From: Exiguobacterium sp018617385
Lineage (GTDB): Bacteria; Bacillota; Bacilli; Exiguobacteriales; Exiguobacteriaceae
Direction of reading: 5' to 3'
DNA length: 64,000 bases
Assembly (NCBI RefSeq): GCF_018617385.1
Contig: NZ_JACSKA010000004.1
Span: 124,001 to 188,000 of the forward strand
How positions within the stretch are numbered: the stretch's first letter is position 1; every line of letters starts with the position of its first letter. This document shows positions 1 through 8,810 of this stretch, in pieces. The notes under the pieces were generated by a model. That model worked only from the letters and a program-made list of their open reading frames with translations, had not been told where the DNA came from and made no database searches. A program made the translations under genes and the position numbers.

Positions 1-310
1 CGACATGTTGCAACGAGGCGTGTAGTCTTGGTGCCGCTCCTCCAATCACACGTGGTGGTGTCTGCGTGATGACAGATTGTGATGGTGTTGGTGTTGGAGC
101 TGTCCGAACAGGGGCGGGTTGTCGTGGCTTTGTGACGACTTGCTCTTTTTCAAGCGCTGCGATGACCTCCACTTGCTTGGATGCAAAGAGACCGAACCAT
201 CCCGTTTTCACTTGTCGTGAGTTGAGGATGACCGCCTCGTCTCCGAGCTCTTGTTTCACTTTCGCCATCGCATCAGCCATGGTCTTCGCCGTAAACTTTT
301 TAATCTGCAT
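1..310 (-). CDS. flhF: Flagellar GTPase FlhF, N-terminal part (cut by window edge)
   Basis: Only the first 103 codons are present; the gene runs off the left edge. FlhF is an SRP-family GTPase that helps place and assemble flagella at the membrane. The start (ATG 308-310) lies one base after the flhA stop. The N-terminus begins MQIKKFTAKTM and continues with an AVILNSR stretch around residue 26-32, both typical of the FlhF B domain; a proline/threonine/alanine-rich linker follows from about residue 65. The G domain would lie outside the window. Position directly after flhA matches the Bacillus fla/che operon. The identification rests on the N-terminal match and context. Confidence 0.9.
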   Translation of the reverse strand, partial: MQIKKFTAKTMADAMAKVKQELGDEAVILNSRQVKTGWFGLFASKQVEVIAALEKEQVVTKPRQPAPVRTAPTPTPSQSVITQTPPRVIGGAAPRLHASLQHV

Positions 311-311
311 G

Positions 312-2336
312 TTAAATCACCCCAATACTTTTCACTTCGACGGAACTGAGTAATTCGTTATAAGCCAATACCGGCACATCTGAATAATACCGTTCGAGCA
401 ATTGACGAACGAACAGACGAATCGTTGGGGAACATAAAATCACAGCCGATGCCCCATATCGTTCAAACATCGACAGTTGTTCTCCAGTGCGTTCGATAAT
501 CTCTCGAGCTTGCTCTGGGTCGAGCGCCAAATAGTTCCCGAACTCCGTTTTTTGAACCGCGTCTTGCACGGTCTGTTCTGTCTGTCCGCCGAGTGTCACG
601 ACATAAAGTGGACCTTCAGGTGGTTTGACTTGATCGGTCAATTGACGAGACAACCCTTGTCGGCAATACTCTCCTAAGATTTCCGCATCTTTCGTCACTT
701 TTCCGTAGTCTGCCATCGTTTCAAATAGAAGCGGCAAGTTCCGAATGGAGACACTTTCTTGGAGTAAGTGGCGTAGCACTTTCTGAATTTCGCCAATCGA
801 GAGGACCGACGGTGTCACATCTTCGACGAGAACCGGATGGGTCTCTTTCAAATGTTCGACGAGTTGCTTCGTCTCTTCCCGACCGAGTAAATCTGCTGCA
901 TGTTTCTTCAACGTCTCGGTCAAATGGGTCGCGACAACAGAAGGTGGGTCGACGACGGTATACCCGCTCATTTCTGCCCGTGTCCGTGTCTCTTCATCAA
1001 TCCAAAGAGCAGGAAGCCCAAACGCTGGTTCTGTCGTTTCGATGCCATACACTTCGGGATCTTCAATTCCTGGGCTCATCGCCAAGTAATGGTCGAGCAA
1101 TAACTCTCCCTCTGCGACGACGTTCCCTTTCACTTTGATCCGGTAGGCATTCGGTGACAGTTGCAAGTGGTCACGAATCCGAACCGTCGGTAAGATGAAG
1201 CCGAGCTCGAGTGCGAGCTGACGACGAATCATGACGACACGGTCTAGCAGGTCGCCACCTTGAGACTCATCTGCAAGCGGAATCAAGCCATACCCGAATT
1301 CAAATTCAATCGAGTCGATCTGTAACAGCGAGACGACTGATTCTGTCGGCGCTGTCGATGGTTCTTCTTCAATCATCGGCTCTTCCGTCGCCTGACGGAT
1401 GTTTCGACGCATCGTGTACGCGCCGAAGAATGCCGTTCCAGCGATGATCATCGTCACCGGAAGAAGGGGTGGCGACACGAATCCGAGCATGAAGACGATT
1501 GAACCGGCGATATACAGGAGCGACGGGTTTTGACCGAGCTGGTCGATTACGTCTTCCCCTAAGTTTCCATCCGAGACGGCACGGGTCACGATGATCCCGG
1601 TCGCGGTCGAAATCAAGAGTGCCGGGATTTGACTGACCAATCCATCCCCGATTGTCATGAGCGAGAACGTCTGGAACGCTTCACCCACTGGTAATCCCAT
1701 TTGAACGACACCGATGATAATCCCGAAGATCAAGTTGATCGTCACGATGATGATCCCGGCGATGGCATCTCCTTTAACGAACTTCGATGCCCCGTCCATC
1801 GATCCATAGAAGTCCGCTTCACTTTGAATTTTACGGCGACGCATCTGGGCTTCTTTGTCGTCAATCAAACCAGAGTTCAAATCGGCGTCGATGGCCATCT
1901 GTTTCCCCGGCATCGCATCGAGCGTGAAACGGGCAGAAACTTCCGAAACACGCTCCGCACCTTTTGTGATGACGACGAATTGAATGATGACGAGAATCAA
2001 GAAGACGACGAATCCGACAAGGACGTTTCCGCCGATGACGAAATCACCGAACGTCGCAATGACTTCCCCACCATAACCGTTCGATAGAATCGAACGGGTC
2101 GTCGATACGTTCAATCCGAGACGAAACAACGTCACAATCAATAAGAGAGAAGGGAATACGGAGAAGTCGAGTGCTTCCCGGGCATTCATCGCCACGAGTA
2201 GAATCATGATGGCGATCAAAATATTTACGATGATTAAAAAGTCTAATAAAAACCCCGGTAGCGGGATGATCAGCATGATGACAATCATCAACACACCGAT
2301 CAAGATTGCAAAGTCTTTCGCTTTTACTGCCAACAC
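312..2336 (-). CDS. flhA: Flagellar type III export gate protein FlhA
   Basis: FlhA (674 aa) is the large export-gate subunit of the flagellar type III secretion system. About the first 310 residues are hydrophobic with several membrane segments and a conserved cytoplasmic loop. The region after about residue 340 is the soluble domain that docks chaperone-substrate complexes. Length is close to the usual ~680 aa. The start is GTG at 2336, preceded by GAGGAGGAG on the minus strand. It follows flhB with a 10-base gap and precedes flhF, as in Bacillus. No frame breaks seen. Confidence 0.97.
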   Translation of the reverse strand: MLAVKAKDFAILIGVLMIVIMLIIPLPGFLLDFLIIVNILIAIMILLVAMNAREALDFSVFPSLLLIVTLFRLGLNVSTTRSILSNGYGGEVIATFGDFVIGGNVLVGFVVFLILVIIQFVVITKGAERVSEVSARFTLDAMPGKQMAIDADLNSGLIDDKEAQMRRRKIQSEADFYGSMDGASKFVKGDAIAGIIIVTINLIFGIIIGVVQMGLPVGEAFQTFSLMTIGDGLVSQIPALLISTATGIIVTRAVSDGNLGEDVIDQLGQNPSLLYIAGSIVFMLGFVSPPLLPVTMIIAGTAFFGAYTMRRNIRQATEEPMIEEEPSTAPTESVVSLLQIDSIEFEFGYGLIPLADESQGGDLLDRVVMIRRQLALELGFILPTVRIRDHLQLSPNAYRIKVKGNVVAEGELLLDHYLAMSPGIEDPEVYGIETTEPAFGLPALWIDEETRTRAEMSGYTVVDPPSVVATHLTETLKKHAADLLGREETKQLVEHLKETHPVLVEDVTPSVLSIGEIQKVLRHLLQESVSIRNLPLLFETMADYGKVTKDAEILGEYCRQGLSRQLTDQVKPPEGPLYVVTLGGQTEQTVQDAVQKTEFGNYLALDPEQAREIIERTGEQLSMFERYGASAVILCSPTIRLFVRQLLERYYSDVPVLAYNELLSSVEVKSIGVI

Positions 2337-2346
2337 ATACTCCTCC

Positions 2347-3441
2347 TCAAGACGGTTGCTTCATTTGATAGACGAATGCGAGTACTTCCGCAATGGCTTG
2401 ATAAAACGATTCGTCTACTACTTCACCGATGTCGATTTGCGCGTAGAGCGCGCGCGCGAGTGGTTTATTCTCAACAATCGCCACATCATGTTCTTTTGCG
2501 ACATCTCGAATATGAAAGGCGACCCGGTCGACCCCTTTGGCGACGACGAGTGGCGCAAAATCTTTCGTGTCATCATATCGAATGACGACCGCGTAATGGG
2601 TCGGGTTCGTGATGACGACATCGGCATTCGGAATCTCTTGCATCATCCGTCGCATCGCCATTTCCCTTTGTTGCTGTTTGATTTTAGATTTGATGAGCGG
2701 GTCACCTTCCGTATTTTTATACTCGTCTTTTATATCTTGCTTAGACATGCGGATTGATTTTTCGAAGTCAAACCGTTGATAGAAAAAATCGAGAAATGCG
2801 AGTGCCAAAAGTGCGACACTTACCCAAAGACCGAGTTCGATCGTGATACTCGCGAGCGCGACAATCGATTCACGAACTTGTTCGACGGCCATCCGAGACA
2901 GTTCTTTCTGATTTTTCCAAAGGACAGCGACAGCGGTTGTCAGGATGATTAACAATTTGAATAAGGACTTTAAAAATTCGACGACCGCTTTCATGCTGAC
3001 GATGCGTTTGACCCCTTTGATCGGGTCGATCCGCTCTAGCTTTGGTTGAATGGCTTCTAAAGAAAATAACGTTCCGATTTGTAGGTAATTGATAAGAATC
3101 CCAAACACGACGGCGACGATAAAGAACGGAGCCAAAATCAGACCGACACGGAGCATTAAGTCGACGACCATATCCGACATGCCGCCTGTCACGTTAAACA
3201 ATAAATACTCTGGACTGAGTAAATCGCTGATTAAAGCAAGCAATTGTTGCCCAATCACGGGACCGAAAAAAGATAACATGAGAAACATCGCAAAAAGTGC
3301 GAACGCTCCAGTCAAATCGGCTGATTTGGCGACTTGCCCCTTCTTTCGGGAGTCTTCCCGTTTACGCGGCGTCGCTTTTTCTGTCTTTTCGCCTGCAAAA
3401 AACTGTAGATTGACCGATAAAGGATATAGAGGCTTCTTCAT
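2347..3441 (-). CDS. flhB: Flagellar type III export switch protein FlhB
   Basis: FlhB (364 aa) sits in the export gate and switches substrate specificity from rod/hook to filament proteins. The N-terminus carries the LQFFAGEKTEKAT stretch typical of Bacillus FlhB, followed by four hydrophobic segments between about residues 45 and 220. The autocleavage motif NPTH is present at residues 279-282, so self-cleavage should occur. The cytoplasmic C-terminal part follows. ATG start at 3441 has a GGAGA site. It overlaps fliR by 4 bases, suggesting coupled translation. Confidence 0.97.
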   Translation of the reverse strand: MKKPLYPLSVNLQFFAGEKTEKATPRKREDSRKKGQVAKSADLTGAFALFAMFLMLSFFGPVIGQQLLALISDLLSPEYLLFNVTGGMSDMVVDLMLRVGLILAPFFIVAVVFGILINYLQIGTLFSLEAIQPKLERIDPIKGVKRIVSMKAVVEFLKSLFKLLIILTTAVAVLWKNQKELSRMAVEQVRESIVALASITIELGLWVSVALLALAFLDFFYQRFDFEKSIRMSKQDIKDEYKNTEGDPLIKSKIKQQQREMAMRRMMQEIPNADVVITNPTHYAVVIRYDDTKDFAPLVVAKGVDRVAFHIRDVAKEHDVAIVENKPLARALYAQIDIGEVVDESFYQAIAEVLAFVYQMKQPS

Positions 3442-4208
3442 GAGGCGTCTCCTAATATGAGCATAAAGTCGTGCATCACTTCTTGTAATAGCGGGATGAA
3501 CTGACTGATCCCCGTCAATGTCAGTCCCATCAATAAAACCATGACGGCAAAGCCGGCGATGAGTTTAAATGAAAATCCGATGGCAAAGATATTGAACTGT
3601 GGCGCTGACTTCGCTAAAAATCCGAGAGCTAAGTCAACAAGGAGCAAGGAAGCCATCATCGGCAACGCCAATTGCAACGCGACCATCATGGTCATGGTGA
3701 CGACTTTCACGGCCATCATCAATGAGGCTTCGGTAAAGTTGATCATCGGTTGACCAGGCGGATAGATTTGAAAGCTATAATAAATGCCATCAATCAGCAG
3801 AAGATGCAGGTTGCTCGTCAACAAAATGAACAGCGTAAAAATATAATAAAATCGTCCAATCAATGGCGATTGACCGCCAAACATCGGATCATATGCCGAA
3901 GCCATCGCTAATCCGAGCTGTAAATCAATGACCCCACCGGCAATTTGTGGTGCAAAAAATAGGATGTTGATTAACAGTCCAAGTAAAAGTCCGATCATGA
4001 CTTCATAGACGACTTGCAGGACGAACGCATTCGTCATCTGGATTGGCTCGGTCAGTGTGAACATTGCGTAATACGCTAAAAACGCACTGAACCCGACGCG
4101 GTGCATGACCGGTAATTGTCTCGTCGAGAACAACGGAACACTGACAAAAAAGCCAGACAGTCGTGCGAACGTTAACCCATACATACTGATGAAATCGACC
4201 GCATTCAT
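3438..4208 (-). CDS. fliR: Flagellar export gate protein FliR
   Basis: FliR (256 aa) is a membrane component of the flagellar type III export gate, forming a core complex with FliP and FliQ. The sequence is almost entirely hydrophobic, with about six membrane segments and the FliR-typical GLAMASAYDP and GFLAKSAPQFN stretches. It overlaps fliQ upstream by 4 bases and flhB downstream by 4 bases. Gene order fliP-fliQ-fliR-flhB-flhA is the canonical export cassette. Confidence 0.97.
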   Translation of the reverse strand: MNAVDFISMYGLTFARLSGFFVSVPLFSTRQLPVMHRVGFSAFLAYYAMFTLTEPIQMTNAFVLQVVYEVMIGLLLGLLINILFFAPQIAGGVIDLQLGLAMASAYDPMFGGQSPLIGRFYYIFTLFILLTSNLHLLLIDGIYYSFQIYPPGQPMINFTEASLMMAVKVVTMTMMVALQLALPMMASLLLVDLALGFLAKSAPQFNIFAIGFSFKLIAGFAVMVLLMGLTLTGISQFIPLLQEVMHDFMLILGDAS

Positions 4209-4477
4209 TTCGATGCAACCTCGACCATCAACTCAAAAATCAAACGCGTGAACCCTTCAATCTGTTGAAGCATCCACGGTCCAAAGATGACGAGACCGAT
4301 GAAGACCGAAATAATTTTCGGAACGAACGATAACGTTTGTTCTTGAATTTGAGTCGTGGCCTGTAAAATCGAGATCACGAGACCGACGATCAGTGAGATG
4401 AGCAGAAGTGGCATTGATATTTTTAATAAGGTCCACACACTCTCTGTCGCCAAATAGATGACCATTTCTTGTGTCAT
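4205..4477 (-). CDS. fliQ: Flagellar export gate protein FliQ
   Basis: FliQ (90 aa) is a small two-helix membrane subunit of the flagellar export gate. Two hydrophobic segments (about residues 15-38 and 52-75) are separated by the conserved polar loop ATTQIQEQTLSFVPK. Length matches the family (about 89 aa). It follows fliP by 11 bases and overlaps fliR by 4 bases. Confidence 0.97.
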   Translation of the reverse strand: MTQEMVIYLATESVWTLLKISMPLLLISLIVGLVISILQATTQIQEQTLSFVPKIISVFIGLVIFGPWMLQQIEGFTRLIFELMVEVASK

Positions 4478-4488
4478 GTCCGTTCCCC

Positions 4489-5154
4489 CTACATACTTCT
4501 AAGCAATGATTCCACAATCAAGTGCCAGCCATCGACCAATACAAACAACAATAATTTAAACGGCAGTGCAATCATGACTGGAGGAAGCATCATCATCCCC
4601 ATCGACATGAGGACACTCGCGACTACCATATCAATGATCAAAAACGGTAAGAAGATCATGAAGCCGATTTGGAAAGCGGTCTTCAACTCACTGATCGCGT
4701 AAGCAGGAACCAAAGCGAGGAGAGGTACATCATCGAGTGTCTCCGGCTGCTCGTAATTCCCATACTTTAAGAACAGTTGTAAATCTTCTTGTCTTGTATA
4801 TTTCGACATGAACTCCTTCATCGTCCCACTTGCCTCATCGAACGCCTCATCTTGTGAGATCTTGTCATCGAGGTACGGTTTCAATGCGTTCTCGTTCAAA
4901 TCCGAGAGAACCGGAGACATGACGAACAGTGTGATGAATAGTGCCAACCCGACAATCAATTGGTTCGGTGGCGTTTGCTGTGTACCGAGTGCCGGTCGAA
5001 TGAATGACAAGACGACCACGACCCGAGTAAAGCAAGTCATCAAGATTAAAAAGGATGGTGCGAGCGTCAGCAATGTCAACAAAATCAAAAGCTTGATGGA
5101 TGTCGACGTACTGTCCGGTGTTTCTAAATTGATCAATTGCTCAAACGTCGTCAT
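4489..5154 (-). CDS. fliP: Flagellar export gate protein FliP
   Basis: FliP (221 aa) forms the core of the export gate with FliQ and FliR. It has a hydrophobic N-terminal stretch, the motif FTRVVVVLSFIRPALGTQQTP near residues 42-62, and C-terminal hydrophobic segments ending near the chain end. The length equals that of Bacillus FliP, and no long extra signal peptide is present. It overlaps fliO by 4 bases. Confidence 0.97.
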   Translation of the reverse strand: MTTFEQLINLETPDSTSTSIKLLILLTLLTLAPSFLILMTCFTRVVVVLSFIRPALGTQQTPPNQLIVGLALFITLFVMSPVLSDLNENALKPYLDDKISQDEAFDEASGTMKEFMSKYTRQEDLQLFLKYGNYEQPETLDDVPLLALVPAYAISELKTAFQIGFMIFLPFLIIDMVVASVLMSMGMMMLPPVMIALPFKLLLFVLVDGWHLIVESLLRSM

Positions 5155-5645
5155 GATTTCTTCCTCACTTCTTCTAACTGAGCGAGTTGTTTCTTAAAGG
5201 TGTCTAAAAATGCATTCGAATTTGACGTTCGGAGTGACAAGGATTCCGTTTGCTCTTCCTCCATCGTGTCCGCATCGAGTCGATCGATCAGTTGAATCGA
5301 ATCGCCGACACCGAGTACATACACTTGGTCACCGAGCTTCACGAGCTGGACGGAACGGTCTTTTCCGAGCGGGACGCCTCCGAGATGTTTCATATGTTGA
5401 GTCGCTTTCACGCCTTGTGTTTTAGAACTGAGCCAACGCATCAAGACGATAAATCCGCCGACCACGACCACGAGACTCAACACGACTTTCACGCCATTGC
5501 CAATGGTTGACGCTGTCGTTGGAACGTTACTTTCCTGTTCATCTGTCTGTTGTTGCTCGAATTGTTGGTCTACGGTGGCGGCCTCAACCGTGGCCGGAGC
5601 AGAGAGCCCGACCACGAGGAGAATAATCAACCACCATTTCTTCAT
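5151..5645 (-). CDS. fliO: Flagellar biosynthesis protein FliO/FliZ
   Basis: This 164-aa protein has an N-terminal signal-like segment (residues about 3-22, ending near VEAA), a polar glutamine-rich stretch, one membrane helix (about residues 50-67) and a basic cytoplasmic tail with a GGVPLGKDRSVQLVKLGD core typical of FliO. FliO assists assembly of the FliP ring. It is poorly conserved, so position between cheY and fliP is an important part of the call. The start overlaps the cheY stop (ATGA). Confidence 0.9.
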   Translation of the reverse strand: MKKWWLIILLVVGLSAPATVEAATVDQQFEQQQTDEQESNVPTTASTIGNGVKVVLSLVVVVGGFIVLMRWLSSKTQGVKATQHMKHLGGVPLGKDRSVQLVKLGDQVYVLGVGDSIQLIDRLDADTMEEEQTESLSLRTSNSNAFLDTFKKQLAQLEEVRKKS

Positions 5646-6007
5646 TGTGCGACCGTTTTAGAAACTGCTTCGATGACACGTTCTGCATTGAAAGGCTTGA
5701 CGATGAAGTCTTTTGCTCCAGCTTGAATGGCATCGATGACCATCGCTTGTTGTCCCATCGCTGAACACATGATGATTTTCGCATTCGAGTCGAAGCTACG
5801 AATTTCTTTCAATGCTGCGAGTCCATCCATCTCAGGCATCGTGATATCAAGTGTGACGAGATCCGGTGTGAGTTCACGGTATTTCGCGACAGCGTCCGCG
5901 CCGTTTTCTGCCTCACCTACTACGTCATATCCATTCTTTGTCAAAATGTCCTTGATCATCATACGCATGAACGCTGCGTCATCCACTACTAATACTTTTG
6001 CACTCAT
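5642..6007 (-). CDS. cheY: Chemotaxis response regulator CheY
   Basis: CheY (121 aa) is the single-domain response regulator that binds the flagellar switch and sets rotation direction. Receiver-domain residues are intact: acidic pair D9/D10, phospho-acceptor D54 in VTLDITMPEMDG, and the VKPF lysine near the C-terminus. The ATG at 6007 was chosen because AAGGAGG lies 8 bases upstream; an in-frame start 12 codons earlier has no site and breaks the CheY N-terminus. As in Bacillus, cheY lies between fliY and fliO. Confidence 0.97.
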   Translation of the reverse strand: MSAKVLVVDDAAFMRMMIKDILTKNGYDVVGEAENGADAVAKYRELTPDLVTLDITMPEMDGLAALKEIRSFDSNAKIIMCSAMGQQAMVIDAIQAGAKDFIVKPFNAERVIEAVSKTVAQ

Positions 6008-6020
6008 TCTAAATTCCTCC

Positions 6021-7151
6021 TTAAACGATTCCGATCCGCTCATGCGGTTGAATAATTTCTGTTACACGTACCCCAAAGTTTTCTTCAATGACAACGACTT
6101 CTCCTCTAGCGATTCGCTGTTGGTTGACATAAATGTCTACCGGCTCACCCGCTAGTTTGTCGAGTTCGATGATGGAGCCCTGTGATAACTCAAGTACTTC
6201 CCGAACGGATTTTTTCGTTCTTCCTAACTCTACTGTCACGTTTAACGGGACATCGTATAACAACCCAAGATTCGCCGGGGCCGCTTCTTGCGATGCCGGT
6301 GATTGGAGCGGCATGAATTCCGCTTGGCTAACTGCCACTTCCGGCATCGATTTTTGTTTACTTGGTTGCGGGGCGACTGGTTGCGCCTGTTGTTGGGCTT
6401 GCGGTTGTGGTTTTGGCGCTTCCGCTTGCGGCTGCGCTTTCACCGGTTCCGGTGCTGCCTGGGCTTCCCCTGTAGCTTTCATCAACTCATCGACCAATTG
6501 CTTTCCAAATTGAATCGGTGCGATCTGAACGATTGTTGAATCAATCAACGTACCTACTTTGAGATTGAACTCGATGAGTACCATCGTCTCCCAAAGTTCA
6601 AGGCGATCGATGATGGTTTGGTTCTTCGTCGCATCGAACACTTCGACAAGCGGTGGCGAGATGTCAATCTTCTTCGAAAATACCGTCGATAAAGACGTTG
6701 CGGCCGCCCCCATCATTTGGTTCATCGCTTCTTGAACTGCCGACAACCGAATCTCATCAAGGCTCTCCGGATCGACATTCTCTCCGGTCCCGCCTAACAT
6801 GAGGTCAGAGATGATGGCCGCATCTTCGCGAGTCAAGACGAGGACGTTCTCCCCTTGGATTCCTTCTGTGTAGCCTACTCGAAGCGCCACATGAGGAGTG
6901 GGATAGCGTTCGCGTAACGCTTCAATTCTCACTTCACTGACAACTGGTGTCGTGATTTCAACTTTTTGTTGTAGTAATGTTGACAAGGCCGTTGCCGAGT
7001 TCCCGAATGAAATATTCCCAATCTCTCCGAGTGCATCGCTCTCCATCGAATCTAAATGTTCTTCTTTCGCATCGACTTCTGGCGTCGGCGTATTGTCGCT
7101 TGTCCCGCGTAATAACGCATCAATTTCATCTTGTGACAGCATCTCACTCAT
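6021..7151 (-). CDS. fliY: Flagellar switch protein FliY (CheC-like plus FliN domain)
   Basis: FliY (376 aa) is the Gram-positive switch protein that also dephosphorylates CheY-P. An N-terminal CheY/FliM-type peptide (MLSQDEIDALL) is followed by two CheC-type repeats (DALGEIGNISFGNSA near residue 40; AVQEAMNQMMGAA near 145). A proline/glutamine/alanine-rich linker covers about residues 228-275. A C-terminal FliN domain (about 295-376) begins near LLYDVPLNVTVELG. It overlaps fliM by 4 bases. Domain order is typical; the linker is discussed among the findings. Confidence 0.96.
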   Translation of the reverse strand: MSEMLSQDEIDALLRGTSDNTPTPEVDAKEEHLDSMESDALGEIGNISFGNSATALSTLLQQKVEITTPVVSEVRIEALRERYPTPHVALRVGYTEGIQGENVLVLTREDAAIISDLMLGGTGENVDPESLDEIRLSAVQEAMNQMMGAAATSLSTVFSKKIDISPPLVEVFDATKNQTIIDRLELWETMVLIEFNLKVGTLIDSTIVQIAPIQFGKQLVDELMKATGEAQAAPEPVKAQPQAEAPKPQPQAQQQAQPVAPQPSKQKSMPEVAVSQAEFMPLQSPASQEAAPANLGLLYDVPLNVTVELGRTKKSVREVLELSQGSIIELDKLAGEPVDIYVNQQRIARGEVVVIEENFGVRVTEIIQPHERIGIV

Positions 7152-8137
7152 TGCTCTTCCTCCTTCACACGGTGAAGCACTTGAACCGCCATTCGCTTCC
7201 CGCTCACACCGACTTGCCCTTTAAATACTTTATTTTCCCCCACCATGACGGACAGGGGTTCTTTTGCTAATTGATCGAGTGCCAAACAATCTCCGACTTC
7301 TAGATGCAACAAATCTCCAAATGTGATCGTCGTCTCACCGAGTAAGGATACGACCTCGACCGTCGAGTTCATCAATTGGGCTTTAAGCGGTTCCTTACTC
7401 GATTGACTCGCATTGCGTCGATTCGCTTCCTGCATCCAGTAATGACTCGATAGCTTGGACAATACCGGTTCGATTGTGACGAATGGCAGACAGACGTTGA
7501 TCGTTCCGCTCACTTCACCGATTGTCACACCGATTGAAATCAAGACGACCGTTTCGTTTGGTGAGACGAGTTGCAGGAACTGCGGATTCACTTCCACGGC
7601 TGACATTTCTGCTTTAATCTCAGCAATCGATTCCCAAGCATCCCCATATGTCGAAAACGCCCGTTTGTACAATTGCGTCAAAATCCGCATCTCGATTTCG
7701 GTGAACGATTCGATTTTATCCATCTCGACACCGGGACCACCGAGTAATCGGTCTAACATCGCGTACGAGATATTCGGATTGACCTCGATGATGAATCGCC
7801 CGTTTAACGGTGGCGCCTCAATCAAGTTGATCATCGTCATGCTCGGAATGGAATGAATGAATTCATCGTACGGTAATTGTTCGACCGAGTTGACCGAAAA
7901 CTGAACGTACGTGCGAAGTTGGGCCGAGAAAAATGTCGTGAGCATCCGTGTGAAATGCTCGTGAATCCGAGTTAAGCTACGAATTTGGTCTTTAGAAAAT
8001 CGAACGGCTCGCTTGAAGTCGTATTGTCGAACTTTCTTCTCTTCCTCTTGCGCGAGAAAGGAGTCTGCTTCGACATCCCCACTGCTTAATGCAGATAGTA
8101 AGGCATCAATTTCTTGTTGAGACAGTACTTCTCCCAT
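7148..8137 (-). CDS. fliM: Flagellar motor switch protein FliM
   Basis: FliM (329 aa) forms the C-ring with FliG and FliY/FliN and binds CheY-P through its N-terminal peptide LSQQEIDALLSAL (residues 5-17). The middle CheC-like domain includes FEDYDFKR-like YDFKRAVRFSKDQ near residue 39 and NPQFLQLVSPNETV near 185. The C-terminal part is a FliN-like (SpoA) domain. Full length for the family. ATG start at 8137; a 9-base gap follows fliL. Confidence 0.97.
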   Translation of the reverse strand: MGEVLSQQEIDALLSALSSGDVEADSFLAQEEEKKVRQYDFKRAVRFSKDQIRSLTRIHEHFTRMLTTFFSAQLRTYVQFSVNSVEQLPYDEFIHSIPSMTMINLIEAPPLNGRFIIEVNPNISYAMLDRLLGGPGVEMDKIESFTEIEMRILTQLYKRAFSTYGDAWESIAEIKAEMSAVEVNPQFLQLVSPNETVVLISIGVTIGEVSGTINVCLPFVTIEPVLSKLSSHYWMQEANRRNASQSSKEPLKAQLMNSTVEVVSLLGETTITFGDLLHLEVGDCLALDQLAKEPLSVMVGENKVFKGQVGVSGKRMAVQVLHRVKEEEQ

Positions 8138-8146
8138 GATGCCACC

Positions 8147-8599
8147 TCACTGAATAATTTTCTTCGTCATATAGACGCGTTGGACTTCACCCTCTTCAAG
8201 CAGTCCGTTAAGTTGTTCTCGTAATGTTTGTTCGAACTTTTGCATATCCTCTTTTGTTGCCAATTGGGCTTTCGTCATCCCGGATAAGTCACCTAAAATG
8301 ACGTTGTGCACTTGGAATTTGCGTAGTTCTAAATTCTCTTTCGTTTCAGCCGAATCTGTGACGATCGTAAATTGAACGTTGATGAAACGCTCGTCTTGAA
8401 TGTTCGTCGTCATGTCATCGGTCATGAAACTCCGTTCTGCCAACTCTTCAGCTGTGACCGGTTTCGTTTTAGCAGTGACGTTATCACCGAAGACATATTT
8501 GTACGTCATGAATCCGGCACCGCCCATGACGAGCAGGACGACAAGCAGGATGATCACGACCTTCAGGCCGCCACCTTTTTTCTTTTCTTCTTCACTCAT
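8147..8599 (-). CDS. fliL: Flagellar basal-body protein FliL
   Basis: FliL (150 aa) surrounds or supports the stator in the membrane. A charged N-terminus (MSEEEKKKGGG) precedes one membrane helix (about residues 12-32) and an extracytoplasmic domain with the family feature FMTDDMTTNI. The ATG at 8599 is preferred over a GTG three codons earlier because AAGAGG lies 8 bases upstream of it. The start overlaps the end of swrD by 8 bases. Confidence 0.94.
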   Translation of the reverse strand: MSEEEKKKGGGLKVVIILLVVLLVMGGAGFMTYKYVFGDNVTAKTKPVTAEELAERSFMTDDMTTNIQDERFINVQFTIVTDSAETKENLELRKFQVHNVILGDLSGMTKAQLATKEDMQKFEQTLREQLNGLLEEGEVQRVYMTKKIIQ

Positions 8600-8810
8600 C
8601 TTCTTCACCTCTTGTGAACATCGTTCCGACTAAACCGATTGAGCGGTAAAAGGCTTCAGTTCGTTCAATGATTTGATCTTTTGTTTCTTTTACGAGATAC
8701 GTTTTGCCATTAAACAATTGGATGATCGTGTCGGGCTCTGCCTTCACCGTTTCGATGAGCAAAGCGTTCAGCACGAACTCCTCACCGCGAAATGCCGTGA
8801 CGCGAATCAT
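8592..8810 (-). CDS. swrD: Flagellar motor power protein SwrD (FlbD family)
   Basis: A 72-aa FlbD/SwrD family protein. It begins MIRVTAF and contains the family core LNALLIETVKAEPDTIIQLFNGKTYLVKE. In B. subtilis SwrD raises flagellar motor power and is needed for swarming; the same role is inferred here. The gene lies between flgE and fliL as in Bacillus, its ATG overlapping the flgE stop by one base (TGATG). Confidence 0.92.
   Translation of the reverse strand: MIRVTAFRGEEFVLNALLIETVKAEPDTIIQLFNGKTYLVKETKDQIIERTEAFYRSIGLVGTMFTRGEEDE

Noticed and set aside
66..353. Plus-strand open frame of 95 codons at the left edge
   Set aside because: Antisense to the flhF start and flhA end, which are clearly coding.
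2206..2757. Plus-strand open frame of 183 codons across flhA-flhB
   Set aside because: It runs antisense across two well-identified genes and their junction, with no recognisable domain.
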